Positions 9,649 through 18,685 of a stretch of DNA of 64,000 nt are shown one piece after another; position 1 is the first letter of the stretch; every line of letters starts with the position of its first letter. A program made the translations under genes and the position numbers. This DNA comes from Xanthomonas nasturtii (GTDB lineage: Bacteria; Pseudomonadota; Gammaproteobacteria; Xanthomonadales; Xanthomonadaceae), in the NCBI RefSeq assembly GCF_001660815.1, contig NZ_LYMI01000045.1, forward strand, positions 119,503 through 183,502. Direction: 5' to 3'. Under the pieces are notes generated by a model that was not told the origin of the DNA, did no database searches, and saw only the letters and a list, made by a program, of their open reading frames with translations.

Positions 9649-9863
9649 CCGTCTGCGCCGGCCGCACGCAAGCGCGGCCGCTGCGTCTATGGCATCCGCT
9701 CGTACACTGCATTGCCGGCGCACCGCCATGTGTCCGCTAGCTGCCCGCATTGCGCTGCCGGCTGCGGCAGGATTTTTGAACGCCTCGCACCCACGGAGGG
9801 GAGGGCAATGACGACCGAGCCAGATTGCAGCCACGGCGTGCGCGCCGCGCGGAGACCTCGCCG

Positions 9864-10610
9864 ATGATCGACATGGTGCTGGGCGTCATCATTCTGGTGT
9901 CGGCCCTGTTGGGCTTGTTGCGCGGCTTTGTCGCGATCGTGGTCGGCACCTTGTCGTGGCTGCTGGCCGGCTGGGCCACCTTTCTGTTCGGCGGCGCAGC
10001 GGCGCGCTGGCTGGCCGATGGCAAGCATCCGTCGGCCACCGAGTCGTTCGGCGGCTATGCCATGGTGTTCGTCGGCGTGCTGATCAGCGTTGCCGTGATC
10101 GGCATGGTCATCCGCGCCGGCGTGGACGCGGTCAAGCTCGGTGGCACCGACCGCATGCTCGGCTTCGGCCTGGGCGTGGTGCGCGGCGCGTTCTTGGCCA
10201 GCGTGCTGGTGCTGCTGATGGGCTTCACCCCGCTGCCGCGCGAGCCGTCCTGGCGCCAGTCGGTGCTGCTGCCCATGCTCCAGCCCGGTGCCGGCTGGAT
10301 GCGCGCGCAACTGCCGGCATGGCGGATGCCGTCGATGGAGATGCCATCGATGGAACTCGACAACTTGCCAACGGAGTTGGGGAAGTTGCCCTCGGCAGGC
10401 GATAATACGGACCTGGGCAAGGCACTTGGCGGTTCCGGCCTGAGCGACACCATCACGCGTGCGCTTGGCAAATCCGGCAAGACGGCTGGCGACGGACGCG
10501 ATCCGACGCAGGCAATGCCGGCCAATATCGATCCGGCGCAGGTTCGCGGCGGAGAAAGCGACCCGGCTCGGGTCGAATCCCAAGGCCAGGCACGGCCACC
10601 TTCACAGTAA
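9864..10610 (+). CDS. cvpA: CvpA family inner-membrane protein
   Basis: The 248-residue protein begins MIDMVLGVIILVSALLG. Its first 160 residues contain four hydrophobic segments, as in colicin V production protein CvpA. The C-terminal roughly 90 residues are hydrophilic, with a repeated MPSMEMPSMELD motif. GGAG precedes ATG 9864 by nine bases, so this start is preferred to the longer frame from 9825. The gene sits 30 bp before purF, the arrangement found in E. coli (cvpA-purF). Its role in envelope integrity and colicin V export is family knowledge only. Confidence 0.88.
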   Translation: MIDMVLGVIILVSALLGLLRGFVAIVVGTLSWLLAGWATFLFGGAAARWLADGKHPSATESFGGYAMVFVGVLISVAVIGMVIRAGVDAVKLGGTDRMLGFGLGVVRGAFLASVLVLLMGFTPLPREPSWRQSVLLPMLQPGAGWMRAQLPAWRMPSMEMPSMELDNLPTELGKLPSAGDNTDLGKALGGSGLSDTITRALGKSGKTAGDGRDPTQAMPANIDPAQVRGGESDPARVESQGQARPPSQ

Positions 10611-10640
10611 CGGCGCAAGCCGCAGCGGAGAACGCGCACC

Positions 10641-12107
10641 ATGTGTGGCATCGTCGGTATTGTCGGCAACCAGAACGTCGCCGGGCAGCTGTATGACGGC
10701 CTGACCGTCCTGCAGCATCGTGGGCAGGACGCCGCAGGCATCGCCACCGCAGATGGCACGCGCCTGCGTGTGCAAAAAGCCAATGGCCTGGTGCGCGACG
10801 TCTTCGACGAAAAGAAGATGGCGGTGCTGGAGGGCCGCGTCGGCATCGCGCATTGCCGCTACCCGACCGCCGGTTCGGAAGGCATGGACGAGGCGCAGCC
10901 GTTCTACGTCAACTCGCCTTACGGCATTGCACTGGCGCACAACGGCAACCTGATCAACACCGAGGCCTTGCGCCAGCAGGTGTTCGAAGCCGACCGCCGC
11001 AACATCAACACCGATTCGGACAGCGAAGTGCTGCTGAACGTGTTCGCCTACGAGCTCGACGCGCAGCGCATGCTCACCCCCGAAGCGGCAATCCGCGCGG
11101 TGGCCGGCGTGCATCGCCGCTGCAAGGGCGGCTATGCGGTGGTCAGCGTGGTGCTGGGCCTGGGTCTGGTGGCGTTCCGCGACCCGCACGGCATCCGCCC
11201 GCTGGTGCTGGGCAAGCGCGAGCACGCCGAAGGCACCGAATACATCGTGTCCTCCGAATCGGCCGCGCTCGATATCCTGGGGTATCAGCGCGTGCGCGAC
11301 GTGCGCCCGGGCGAAGCGCTGGTGATCACCGCGCGTGGCGAGCTGTTTTCGGAAGTCTGCGCTTCGCCGACCAACAACGCCCCATGCATTTTCGAATACG
11401 TGTATTTCGCGCGTCCCGATTCGATGATCGACAACATCTCGGTGCACAAGGCGCGCATGCGCATGGGCCTGAAGCTGGGCGAAAAAATCCTGCGCCTGCG
11501 TCCGGACCACGACATCGACACCATCATTCCGATCCCGGACACCTCGCGCGATGTGGCGCTGGAAATGTCCAACGTGCTCGGCGTGAAATACCGCGAGGGG
11601 TTCGTCAAGAACCGTTACGTGGGCCGCACCTTCATCATGCCGGGGCAGGGCGAGCGGCAGAAGTCGGTGCGTCGCAAGCTCAATCCGATCCATCTGGAAT
11701 TCCGCAACCGCGTGGTGCTGCTGGTGGACGATTCGATCGTGCGCGGCACCACCAGCCGGCAGATCGTGCAGATGGCGCGCGATGCTGGCGCACGCAAGGT
11801 GTACCTGGCCTCGGCCGCGCCGCCGGTGCGTTATCCCAACATCTACGGCATCGACATGCCGGCCGCAGAAGAGCTCATTGCGCATGGCCGCAGCGAGCTG
11901 GAAATCCAGGAATTCCTCGGCTGCGACTGGTTGATCTACCAGGACCTGGAAGACCTGGAAGTGGCAGTGCGCGAAGGTAACCCGGACATCAAGCAGTTCG
12001 ATTCCTCGTGCTTCAACGGCGAGTACATCACCGGCATCGAGCCGGGCTATTTCGAACGCATCCAGCAGTTGCGCTCGGACGATGCCAAGAAGCGTCGTCG
12101 CGCCTGA
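10641..12107 (+). CDS. purF: Amidophosphoribosyltransferase
   Basis: The 488-residue enzyme performs the first step of purine synthesis, making 5-phosphoribosylamine from PRPP and glutamine. The N-terminal MCGIVGIVG exposes Cys2, the glutaminase nucleophile of the Ntn class. Glutaminase motifs include HRGQDAAGI and [12 protein letters not shown]. The PRPP-binding loop [14 protein letters not shown] is at about residue 358-371. GGAGAACGC precedes the ATG. It probably shares a transcript with cvpA. Confidence 0.96.
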   Translation: MCGIVGIVGNQNVAGQLYDGLTVLQHRGQDAAGIATADGTRLRVQKANGLVRDVFDEKKMAVLEGRVGIAHCRYPTAGSEGMDEAQPFYVNSPYGIALAHNGNLINTEALRQQVFEADRRNINTDSDSEVLLNVFAYELDAQRMLTPEAAIRAVAGVHRRCKGGYAVVSVVLGLGLVAFRDPHGIRPLVLGKREHAEGTEYIVSSESAALDILGYQRVRDVRPGEALVITARGELFSEVCASPTNNAPCIFEYVYFARPDSMIDNISVHKARMRMGLKLGEKILRLRPDHDIDTIIPIPDTSRDVALEMSNVLGVKYREGFVKNRYVGRTFIMPGQGERQKSVRRKLNPIHLEFRNRVVLLVDDSIVRGTTSRQIVQMARDAGARKVYLASAAPPVRYPNIYGIDMPAAEELIAHGRSELEIQEFLGCDWLIYQDLEDLEVAVREGNPDIKQFDSSCFNGEYITGIEPGYFERIQQLRSDDAKKRRRA

Positions 12108-12236
12108 GTTAGTGCGGTGGCGCGGCCGCTTGGCTGCGCTGATGCTGCCGGCAGGCTGTGCAACACAGCGCGCCTGCGGGCGCTTGCGGGCGTACTGCGT
12201 GTCTGCCACAAGCGGTCACACCTTGCGGCCGACGGC

Positions 12237-13061
12237 ATGAGCACCGGTTCGTTCGAAAGCGCCGATCTGTTCGCTGCTGCGCGCCAGTGTCTGGACCAGG
12301 CCGACCCGCTGCAGAAAGTCGCGTTGACCCAGCAGTACGCAGCGGCCTTTCGCGCGGGCCATGTGGTGATCGATGCGGCGGCGCCTGTGCCCGAACCGAT
12401 CCGCATGCCGGGCCGGCCGCCAACACCAATCCTGGTGCATCCACGCGAGCTGCCGCGACGCGGACTGGGAACGCCGGACGGGCGCGCGGCGTTTATCCAC
12501 GCCATCGCGCATATCGAACTCAACGCCATCGACCTGGCCTGGGATGCGGTGTATCGCTTCCGTGGTCTGCCGCAGGCGTTCTATGCCGATTGGGTGGCAG
12601 TGGCCGATGACGAATCGCGCCATTTCATGCTGTTGCGCGCACGCTTGCAGGCGCACGAGCGCGATTACGGCGACTTCGCCGCGCATAACGGCTTATGGGA
12701 AATGTGCGAGAAAACCGCGCACGACGGCCTGGCGCGCATGGCCCTGGTGCCGCGCGTGCTCGAAGCGCGCGGTCTGGACGTCACGCCGGCAATGATCGTC
12801 AAACTCCGCGCGCTTGGCGACGCTGCCACGGCAGAGGTGCTCGAAACCATCCTGCGCGAAGAAGTGGCACACGTGGCCGCCGGCTCACGCTGGTATCGCT
12901 GGTATTGCGAGCGGGCCGGCATCGAGCCGCGCGCACGCTTCAAGGCCTTGCTGCGCGAATACGCCGGCGGCTATCTGCATGGGCCGTTCAATCTGCAAGC
13001 GCGGTTGCTTGCCGGTTTCGACGAAGACGAACTGGCCGATCTGGTGGAGCAGGCTGGCTGA
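12237..13061 (+). CDS. DUF455 ferritin-like protein
   Basis: The 274-residue cytoplasmic protein belongs to the DUF455 branch of ferritin-like proteins. Its probable metal ligands are in IAHIELNAIDLAWDA, DDESRHFMLL and REEVAHVAAG, which give the Glu and His pairs of a di-iron four-helix bundle. The reaction is unknown; relatives include the MiaE tRNA hydroxylase group. The frame is open from 12117, ten bases after purF, but ATG 12237 starts the conserved part. The uncertain start is the main doubt. Confidence 0.8.
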   Translation: MSTGSFESADLFAAARQCLDQADPLQKVALTQQYAAAFRAGHVVIDAAAPVPEPIRMPGRPPTPILVHPRELPRRGLGTPDGRAAFIHAIAHIELNAIDLAWDAVYRFRGLPQAFYADWVAVADDESRHFMLLRARLQAHERDYGDFAAHNGLWEMCEKTAHDGLARMALVPRVLEARGLDVTPAMIVKLRALGDAATAEVLETILREEVAHVAAGSRWYRWYCERAGIEPRARFKALLREYAGGYLHGPFNLQARLLAGFDEDELADLVEQAG

Positions 13062-13523
13062 GCGGGCGGCGCATGCGCAGCGCACTGTGTGCCCGATGTG
13101 TCGATCACTGCGGTGTGCCGATCGACGTGCCACTGCCGAGGTCAAAGCCCTTGTCGAGCTGAGACACGCAAAGTGTGGTCTGCAGCGGCGCGCGTGAAGC
13201 GCCACTGCCGTTGCGTGGCGAAGCGCGCAGTCGATGGCGGCCCACACCGCTGATCCTGATCGCGACAGCACACCCGAACTTGACGACGCCGAGACGGCAG
13301 GCAATGCCGCGCCACCTCAGCGCGGCTTGGCGCGCGAACTGTGCGCTGGTTCCTGCGTGATCACCGTTGGAATCGCATCCAGTCATTGGCAAACATCACA
13401 GAACTGTAATTTTCTGTTGTAACAACTTGCATTCGGTGCGGTCCAAGGTGCCCTAATGGCGTCCCGGGGGCAGGGGTCCGGTGTTTCACATCCGTAACTT
13501 TCATGTCTAAGGAGAGAGAGACG
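13062..13523. other. Intergenic region before the metallopeptidase
   Basis: About 460 bp without a convincing gene. The last 130 bp are AT-richer and probably hold the promoter of the metallopeptidase; a small palindromic stretch (ACAGAACTGTAATTTTCTGT) lies near 13399-13418. The short frames here have no ribosome binding sites or recognisable domains. Confidence 0.5.
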
Positions 13524-14777
13524 ATGAAGTCGAAGTCGATGTGCACCACGGTGGGTCTGATCGCCATGTGCCTGGCCGGTTCGGCCGCCGCTGCCGGCAA
13601 GCCGCTGTATCAAACCGGCCCTGCGCTGAGCCGCAGCGCCACTGCCACCGCTGCAGCCGAACCTGCGCTGCAACGCCTGTTGAGCGCCCCGTCCACTGCC
13701 AACGCACAAGTGGTCCAGCTCGACGCCGGCGCGGTGACCGCGACGGAAAAACTGCTGGAACTGCAGCTGGACGGCCAGACCATTACTGCCACCCAGGCCA
13801 AGGTAGATGCACTGGAGGGCGGCGATAGCGTGTGGTACGGCAACCTCGGCCCGCGTGCCGGCACCCGCGCGCGCACGCTGTCGGGCGTTGACCCGCTGAA
13901 CTCGGCCATCCTGGTGCGCAGCGGCGACACTGTCACCGGCACCATCCGCTACGCCGGCAAGTTGTATCGCCTGCGTCCGCTCGCCGATGGCCGCCACGTG
14001 CTGGTGCAGGTGGACGAGCAGCGCATGCCGCAGGAGCATCCGGCCGAATACAGCCTGCTGCCGAAGTTCGACATGCCCAGTGACGGACGCGTTACCGCCG
14101 CTGCCGCATCGTCCGGCAGCCCGGCCACCATCCGCGTGCTGGTGGTCGCCACCAACAAGGCCGTGGCCGCCTATGGCGGCAACATGCAATCGCTGGTGCA
14201 GCTGGCGGTGGCCGAAGCCAACCAGGGCTACATCAACAGCAACGTGGGCATCACCTTGCAGCTGGCGCGCTACGAGACCAACAGCTACACCGAAACCGGC
14301 AACTTCACCACCGACCTGCAGCGCTTCCGTGTGACCAACGACGGCTACATGGACAGCATCCACACCAGCCGCAATACCTACACTGCCGATGTGGGCGTGA
14401 TCGTGCTGGACAACAGCAGCTACTGCGGTCTGGCGTCGGGGATCGGCTCGACCGCCGCAAGCGCATTCGCATCGGTGTACTGGGATTGCGCCACCGGCTA
14501 TTACAGCTTCGCGCATGAAATCGGGCATCTGCAGAGCGCACGCCACGACGCCACCAACGACCCCAGCACCTCGCCGTATGCCTATGGCCACGGCTACCGC
14601 TACGGCAACAGCTGGCGCACCATCATGGCCTACGACTGCACCAGCGGCTGCCCGCGGTTGAACTACTGGTCCAACCCCAACATCAGCTACAACGGCGTGC
14701 CGATGGGCAACGCCAGCACCGCCGACAACCAACGCGTGCTGGTCAACACCAAGGCCACGATTGCCGGCTTCCGTTAG
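13524..14777 (+). CDS. Peptidyl-Asp metallopeptidase (family M72), secreted
   Basis: The 417-residue zinc endopeptidase resembles the Pseudomonas fragi Asp-N type enzyme, which cleaves before aspartate. Residues 1-22 are a signal peptide (ending SAAAA) and a propeptide follows. The active-site motif HEIGHLQSARHD starts at residue 331 and matches HExxHxxxxxH with the Asp typical of M72. A Met-turn-like TIMAYDC lies downstream. AAGGAGAG lies just upstream of ATG 13524 but inside the longer frame from 13503, which decides the start. Secretion, probably by the type II pathway, is inferred from family habit. Confidence 0.9.
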   Translation: MKSKSMCTTVGLIAMCLAGSAAAAGKPLYQTGPALSRSATATAAAEPALQRLLSAPSTANAQVVQLDAGAVTATEKLLELQLDGQTITATQAKVDALEGGDSVWYGNLGPRAGTRARTLSGVDPLNSAILVRSGDTVTGTIRYAGKLYRLRPLADGRHVLVQVDEQRMPQEHPAEYSLLPKFDMPSDGRVTAAAASSGSPATIRVLVVATNKAVAAYGGNMQSLVQLAVAEANQGYINSNVGITLQLARYETNSYTETGNFTTDLQRFRVTNDGYMDSIHTSRNTYTADVGVIVLDNSSYCGLASGIGSTAASAFASVYWDCATGYYSFAHEIGHLQSARHDATNDPSTSPYAYGHGYRYGNSWRTIMAYDCTSGCPRLNYWSNPNISYNGVPMGNASTADNQRVLVNTKATIAGFR

Positions 14778-14801
14778 GGTTTCTTCCCTGATCCAGGTCC
14801 G

Positions 14802-14830
14802 GCCCGGCACCGCGTGTGCCGGGCTTGTTC
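14802..14830 (+). terminator. Terminator after the metallopeptidase
   Basis: A nine-base stem GCCCGGCAC / GTGCCGGGC with a CGCGT loop is followed by TTGTTC, 25 bp after the metallopeptidase stop. Confidence 0.55.
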
Positions 14831-14910
14831 GCTACACCCGCGCGCGTGGATCGCGCAGACTAGGCGCACCGCCGGTAACTGCCGGCCCTGTCCTGTCGAG
14901 CGGAGCCCTC

Positions 14911-15330
14911 ATGTCCACGTCCCTGCGCTATGCGCTTGTCTGCCTGGCCGCGCTGGCGGTTGCCGGATGCAAGCAGCAACCCACCGACCCGGTCGCCACA
15001 CAGCCCAAACCCGCCGCGACCGCGCCTGCACCGGCTGCCAGCGCCGACGTGCACGCCCGTGCGTTACGTGTGCTCGAAGCCCGCCTGCAGAGCGATCGTG
15101 TCTACCCGGACAACTGCATCAGCATCATGGCAGAAGAAGACGATGCGGCTTCGCCGGGCGCGTTCGAATTTGCCGTACACGAGCGCCATGGCGACGATTG
15201 CCCCGGCGACCCGCAGACCAGCCCGGTGCGCGACCGTTTCCGCGTCCAGGCCGATGGCACGCTGCTGTGGTACGACGTGGTGAACGCCGATTTCGTCGAC
15301 TACGCCGAGCGTGCGAAAAGCCTGCAGTGA
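14911..15330 (+). CDS. Small lipoprotein of unknown function
   Basis: The 139-residue product has a lipoprotein signal with lipobox LAVAGC, so Cys20 would be acylated. A Pro/Ala-rich spacer runs from about 22 to 46. The mature domain (about 47-139) is acidic and has two further cysteines, in DNCIS and DDCPGD, that could form a disulfide. I do not recognise the fold. CGGAGCC precedes ATG 14911, which is chosen over the longer frame from 14761 overlapping the metallopeptidase. Confidence 0.7.
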   Translation: MSTSLRYALVCLAALAVAGCKQQPTDPVATQPKPAATAPAPAASADVHARALRVLEARLQSDRVYPDNCISIMAEEDDAASPGAFEFAVHERHGDDCPGDPQTSPVRDRFRVQADGTLLWYDVVNADFVDYAERAKSLQ

Positions 15331-15513
15331 GGCTGGCGGTCATCGCGCGAGGTAGATGTGCTGATCTGCGCATCTGTTTCGGCAAGCATCGCCGCTCCAT
15401 CCCTGCACAGCCGCACGACAGGGGCCGCGCGCGAGTCGGGTGCGCTTGAGTTGATTCCGAGCGCCTTGAATGCAGCAGTGCCTCGCTGTGCCGCGGCGGG
15501 CACAGCGCGTCGG

Positions 15514-16266
15514 TCAGACGGGTGACAGCGCCAACTGCTCCAGCGCCACGCCGTCGGCATCCACGCGCAGGACCGAACCTTGTTCGTACCAGTCGCCCAG
15601 CACGATGCGGGTGCAGGTGTGGCCGCCGGCTTGCACCGTGTGGATGGCAGGGCGATGGGTGTGGCCGTGGATCAGCCGGTCCAACCCGTACCGCACGAAG
15701 GTGGCTTCCACTTCGGATGGCGTCACGTCGGTGACGGTCTCGAAGCGCGATTGGTCGCCCTGCTTGAGTTCTGCATGGCGCGCCTGGCTGGCCGCGCGCG
15801 CCTGCTGCGCAAACGCCACCCGTGCGGCCAGCGGCTGCGCCAGGAATTGCGCCTGAAACACCGGGTCGCGTGTTTGCGCGCGGAATGCCTGGTAGGCGGT
15901 GTCGTCGCTGCACAGCAGGTCGCCGTGCATCAGCAGCGTGGTGTGCCCGTACAGATCGATGACGGTGGGGTCGGGCAGGATGCGGAAGCCCGCGCGCTGC
16001 GCGTAGGTTTCGCCCAACAGGAAGTCGCGGTTGCCGTGCATGAAGAACACCGGCACGCCGGCGTCGGCCACCGCATGCAGCGCCACTGCCACCGCATCGG
16101 CGGCCGTGGACGGGGTGTCGTCGCCGATCCAGGCTTCGAACAGGTCGCCCAGGATGTAGAGCGCGTCGCTACCGGATACCTGCGTGCGCAGGAAATCCAG
16201 AAACAACTCGGTGATCGCCGGCCGGGCCGGATCCAGATGCAGGTCGGAAATGAACAGGGTCGTCAT
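15514..16266 (-). CDS. lpxH: UDP-2,3-diacylglucosamine diphosphatase
   Basis: The 250-residue enzyme makes lipid X from UDP-2,3-diacylglucosamine in lipid A synthesis, at the cytoplasmic face of the inner membrane. The calcineurin-like metal motifs appear in order: SDLHLD (7-12), [11 protein letters not shown] (about 41), HGNRD (about 79), HGDLLCSDD (about 114) and HGHTHRPA (about 196). Length matches E. coli LpxH (240). It stands alone on this strand; no other lipid A gene is adjacent. Confidence 0.95.
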   Translation of the reverse strand: MTTLFISDLHLDPARPAITELFLDFLRTQVSGSDALYILGDLFEAWIGDDTPSTAADAVAVALHAVADAGVPVFFMHGNRDFLLGETYAQRAGFRILPDPTVIDLYGHTTLLMHGDLLCSDDTAYQAFRAQTRDPVFQAQFLAQPLAARVAFAQQARAASQARHAELKQGDQSRFETVTDVTPSEVEATFVRYGLDRLIHGHTHRPAIHTVQAGGHTCTRIVLGDWYEQGSVLRVDADGVALEQLALSPV

Positions 16267-16806
16267 TGCGCCATTGTACGGCGGCAGGGCGGGGAGGGAA
16301 TTGGGAATTGGGAATCGAGAAGCGGAGAAGCGGAGAAGCGCTTCAGTTGCGTGACGATTGATGTGCGAACGATTTTTGCAACGACGCCGGAGGCTGGTGA
16401 ACGCTATTTAGACCTCCTGCGGGTCGCACGCGCCATGGGCATGCGCGTGGATGGGCAACTTTTATCAACTCACCGCATACCTTCAGCGCAAGATCCCCTC
16501 TCCCTGCGGGAGAGGGGTAGGGGTGAGGGTACGGGGCGAAGCCACACGCTGAAGTCGCAATTGCTGCGCTGCGTTTTACTTTATCAACGTTGGCGAAAGA
16601 ACAATCGACGGCGAGTCTATGAAGCTTCGCACGTACCCTCATCCGCCCCTGCGGGGCACCTTCTCCCCCGTAAAGGAGGACAATGTCCCGGCGGGAGAAG
16701 GATGAAGCGAACAGGTCTTGCTGCTTACTCGGTACCGTTCTGGTACCTGTCCTTTTACCATTACGCTTACCTGTCAGCAAGCCGCCCTCACGCAAACCGG
16801 CAGCAC
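16267..16806. repeat. Repeat-rich intergenic region
   Basis: This 540 bp stretch holds no credible gene. It contains a GGGAATTGGGAATCG-type repeat at about 16300-16316, GAGAAGCG direct repeats at 16318-16340, and two inverted CCCTCTCCC/GGGAGAGGG-type units. The first unit is at about 16493-16545 (stem CCCCTCTCCC / GGGAGAGGGG at 16496-16517). The second, at about 16630-16707, is in opposite orientation (TACCCTCATCCGCCCCTGCG, then CTTCTCCC and GGGAGAAGG). Such units are scattered between xanthomonad genes. Confidence 0.7.
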
Positions 16807-17349
16807 TTACCCCAACACCGCCGGCAACTCCCACAGCGACAGGCTCGCCAGCAGCACGCCGATCACCGTGGCGGCCAGCACGTCGCTGGGATAGTGCAGC
16901 CCCAGCACCACGCGCGAGAGCGCCACGCCGGCCGAAAACGGCACCAGCAAGGGGCCGAGCCAGGGGTAGTAGGCCAGCGCCACGATGCTGAAGGACACCG
17001 CGTGCAAGGTGTGGCCGGAGGGGAAACTGAACTCGTCCAGCGGTGCCACCCAGGCACGAATGCGCATGTCTGCCGCATACGGGCGCGGGCGGCGGGTCCA
17101 GCGTTTGAGCGCTTTGTACAACGTCAATGCGAGTACGCCGGTGGCGGCCATGTGCGCCGATGCACGCACGCCGTGCATGCCGTCGAGGGCCACCAGCAAC
17201 CCCATCAGGGCGTACCAGAACACGCCGTCGCCCAGGCGGCTGATGGTGGCGAACGCGCGCCGTACCGGGTGGCGCCGGCACCAGTGATTGGCGCGCCGAC
17301 ACCAGCGTACCTCGTGGCCGCGCAAGACCTCAAGCCGCGTTGACGACAT
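16807..17349 (-). CDS. PAP2 family membrane phosphatase
   Basis: The 180-residue membrane protein has the three phosphatase motifs of the type 2 phosphatidic acid phosphatase family: KRWTRRPRPY, PSGHT and SRVVLGLHYPSD. About four to five hydrophobic segments are visible. Relatives dephosphorylate phosphatidate, undecaprenyl diphosphate or lipid A. ATG 17349 lies 20 bases inside the end of the upstream glycosyltransferase gene, so the two are likely translated together. The partner suggests glycolipid or isoprenoid lipid metabolism; the substrate is not known. Confidence 0.85.
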   Translation of the reverse strand: MSSTRLEVLRGHEVRWCRRANHWCRRHPVRRAFATISRLGDGVFWYALMGLLVALDGMHGVRASAHMAATGVLALTLYKALKRWTRRPRPYAADMRIRAWVAPLDEFSFPSGHTLHAVSFSIVALAYYPWLGPLLVPFSAGVALSRVVLGLHYPSDVLAATVIGVLLASLSLWELPAVLG

Positions 17350-18466
17350 AACGCCCCCGTGCAGCACTGATTCCCAGCAACAAGGCTTCGAAATCGGAAA
17401 CCACATTGTCTGGATGCAGCTTTTTCATCGCTTGCGCTGCCGCATTGCCCAAGCGCTGGCGCAGTGCGTCGTCTTTGGTGAGCGCAACGGCGGCCTCGAT
17501 GAAGCCGTCGTCGGTATCCACCGCCGCGCCGGTCTGGCCGTTGCGCAGGTACTCGCGTGCAGCGCCGTAATCGAAAGCAACCGTCGCCACACCGCTGGCC
17601 ATCGCTTCCAGGGTGACATTGCCGAAGGTCTCGCTGCGGCTGGGGAACAGGAACAGATCGCCGCTGGCGAAGTGACGCGCCAGGGCATCGCCGCGCTGCA
17701 CACCGCAGAAAATGAAGTCCGGATTTTCCTGCGCAATCTTCTCGCGTGCCGGGCCATCGCCCACCCACACGAAGCGCGCGTTCGGGCGGATCTGTTGCAG
17801 CGTGCGAAAGGCACGCACTGCCAGCGGCAGATTCTTTTCGCTGGCGATGCGCCCCACGTAGATGGCGGCAAAGCCTTCGCCTTCGATGCCCCAGGTGGCG
17901 CGCAATGCCGGGTCGCGACGGCTTGGGTCGAATTGCTGGCTGTCCACTGCGCGCGCCAGCAATTGCACGCGTTCGAAGCCGTCGTTGCGCAGGAACTGCT
18001 GCAGTTCGCGCGTGGGGACCAGGGTGGCATCGGCCTGGTTATGGAAGCGCCGCATCCAGCGCAAGGCCGTGCCCTGCAGCCAGGCGGCGCCGTAGTCGGG
18101 CAGGTATTCGTCGAAGCGGGTGTGCAAGCCGGTAGCGACCGGAATGCCGAGCCGGCGAGCCGCGCGCATCGCCGACCAGCCCAGGGGGCCTTCCGTGGCC
18201 ACATAGATCGCATCCGGTTGCGTGCTGCGCCAATGACGCACGAGGCGTTGCGTGGCCGGCAGGCCGAATTTCAATCCCGGGTAGCGCGGCAGCGATGCAC
18301 CGCGCACCAGCAGCGCAGCGGTCGGTGCGGTGTCTGCGCTCTGGCGTGGACGCACCACATCCACTTGGTGCCCGCGTGCGCGCAGCCCGGTTTCCAGTCC
18401 GTGCACGGTCAGTGCAACACCGTTGACCTCGGGGGGATAGGTTTCGGTAACGATCGCGTAGCGCAT
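17330..18466 (-). CDS. Glycosyltransferase family 4 protein
   Basis: The 378-residue GT-B enzyme begins MRYAIVTETYPPEVNGVALT, typical of family 4 mannosyl- or glucosyltransferases. The nucleotide-sugar side shows AIYVGRIASEKNLPLAVRAF and the EX7E-like segment SETFGNVTLEAMASG. GGGAGAACGGGC precedes ATG 18466, so the longer frame from 18667, which crosses repeat sequence, is not used. Relatives include enzymes that glycosylate diacylglycerol or phosphatidylinositol. The overlap with a PAP2 phosphatase hints at a glycolipid product, but the acceptor is unknown. Confidence 0.85.
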   Translation of the reverse strand: MRYAIVTETYPPEVNGVALTVHGLETGLRARGHQVDVVRPRQSADTAPTAALLVRGASLPRYPGLKFGLPATQRLVRHWRSTQPDAIYVATEGPLGWSAMRAARRLGIPVATGLHTRFDEYLPDYGAAWLQGTALRWMRRFHNQADATLVPTRELQQFLRNDGFERVQLLARAVDSQQFDPSRRDPALRATWGIEGEGFAAIYVGRIASEKNLPLAVRAFRTLQQIRPNARFVWVGDGPAREKIAQENPDFIFCGVQRGDALARHFASGDLFLFPSRSETFGNVTLEAMASGVATVAFDYGAAREYLRNGQTGAAVDTDDGFIEAAVALTKDDALRQRLGNAAAQAMKKLHPDNVVSDFEALLLGISAARGRYVVNAA

Positions 18467-18555
18467 GCCCGTTCTCCCGTTTTGACTAGCTTCCGGGAGC
18501 GCGATGGCATGGATGTTGCGCCAATAAGACGTGGCGATGACAGGCGCGACGGGAG

Positions 18556-18666
18556 TGGGAATTCGGGATTCGGGATTCGCAGAAGCGGGCTGTGCAAATG
18601 TCAGCAAGCCCGCAACACGTGGTCTGCAGGGATCAACAAATTCCCAATCCCCAATCCCCAATCCCA
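18556..18666. repeat. GGGATTCGGGATTCG / AATCCCCAATCCC intergenic repeats
   Basis: Short direct repeats GGGATTCGGGATTCG (about 18562-18580) and, inverted, TTCCCAATCCCCAATCCCCA (about 18642-18664) lie between the ppx end and the glycosyltransferase start. The same family of motifs occurs near 16301, 27414 and 28741. Confidence 0.6.
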
Positions 18667-18668
18667 AC

Positions 18669-18685
18669 TGAGGCCGAAGGCCTCA
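18669..18685 (-). terminator. Hairpin overlapping the ppx stop codon
   Basis: A perfect seven-base stem TGAGGCC / GGCCTCA with a GAA loop includes the ppx stop. There is no good T-run after it on the minus strand, so termination is uncertain. Confidence 0.35.
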
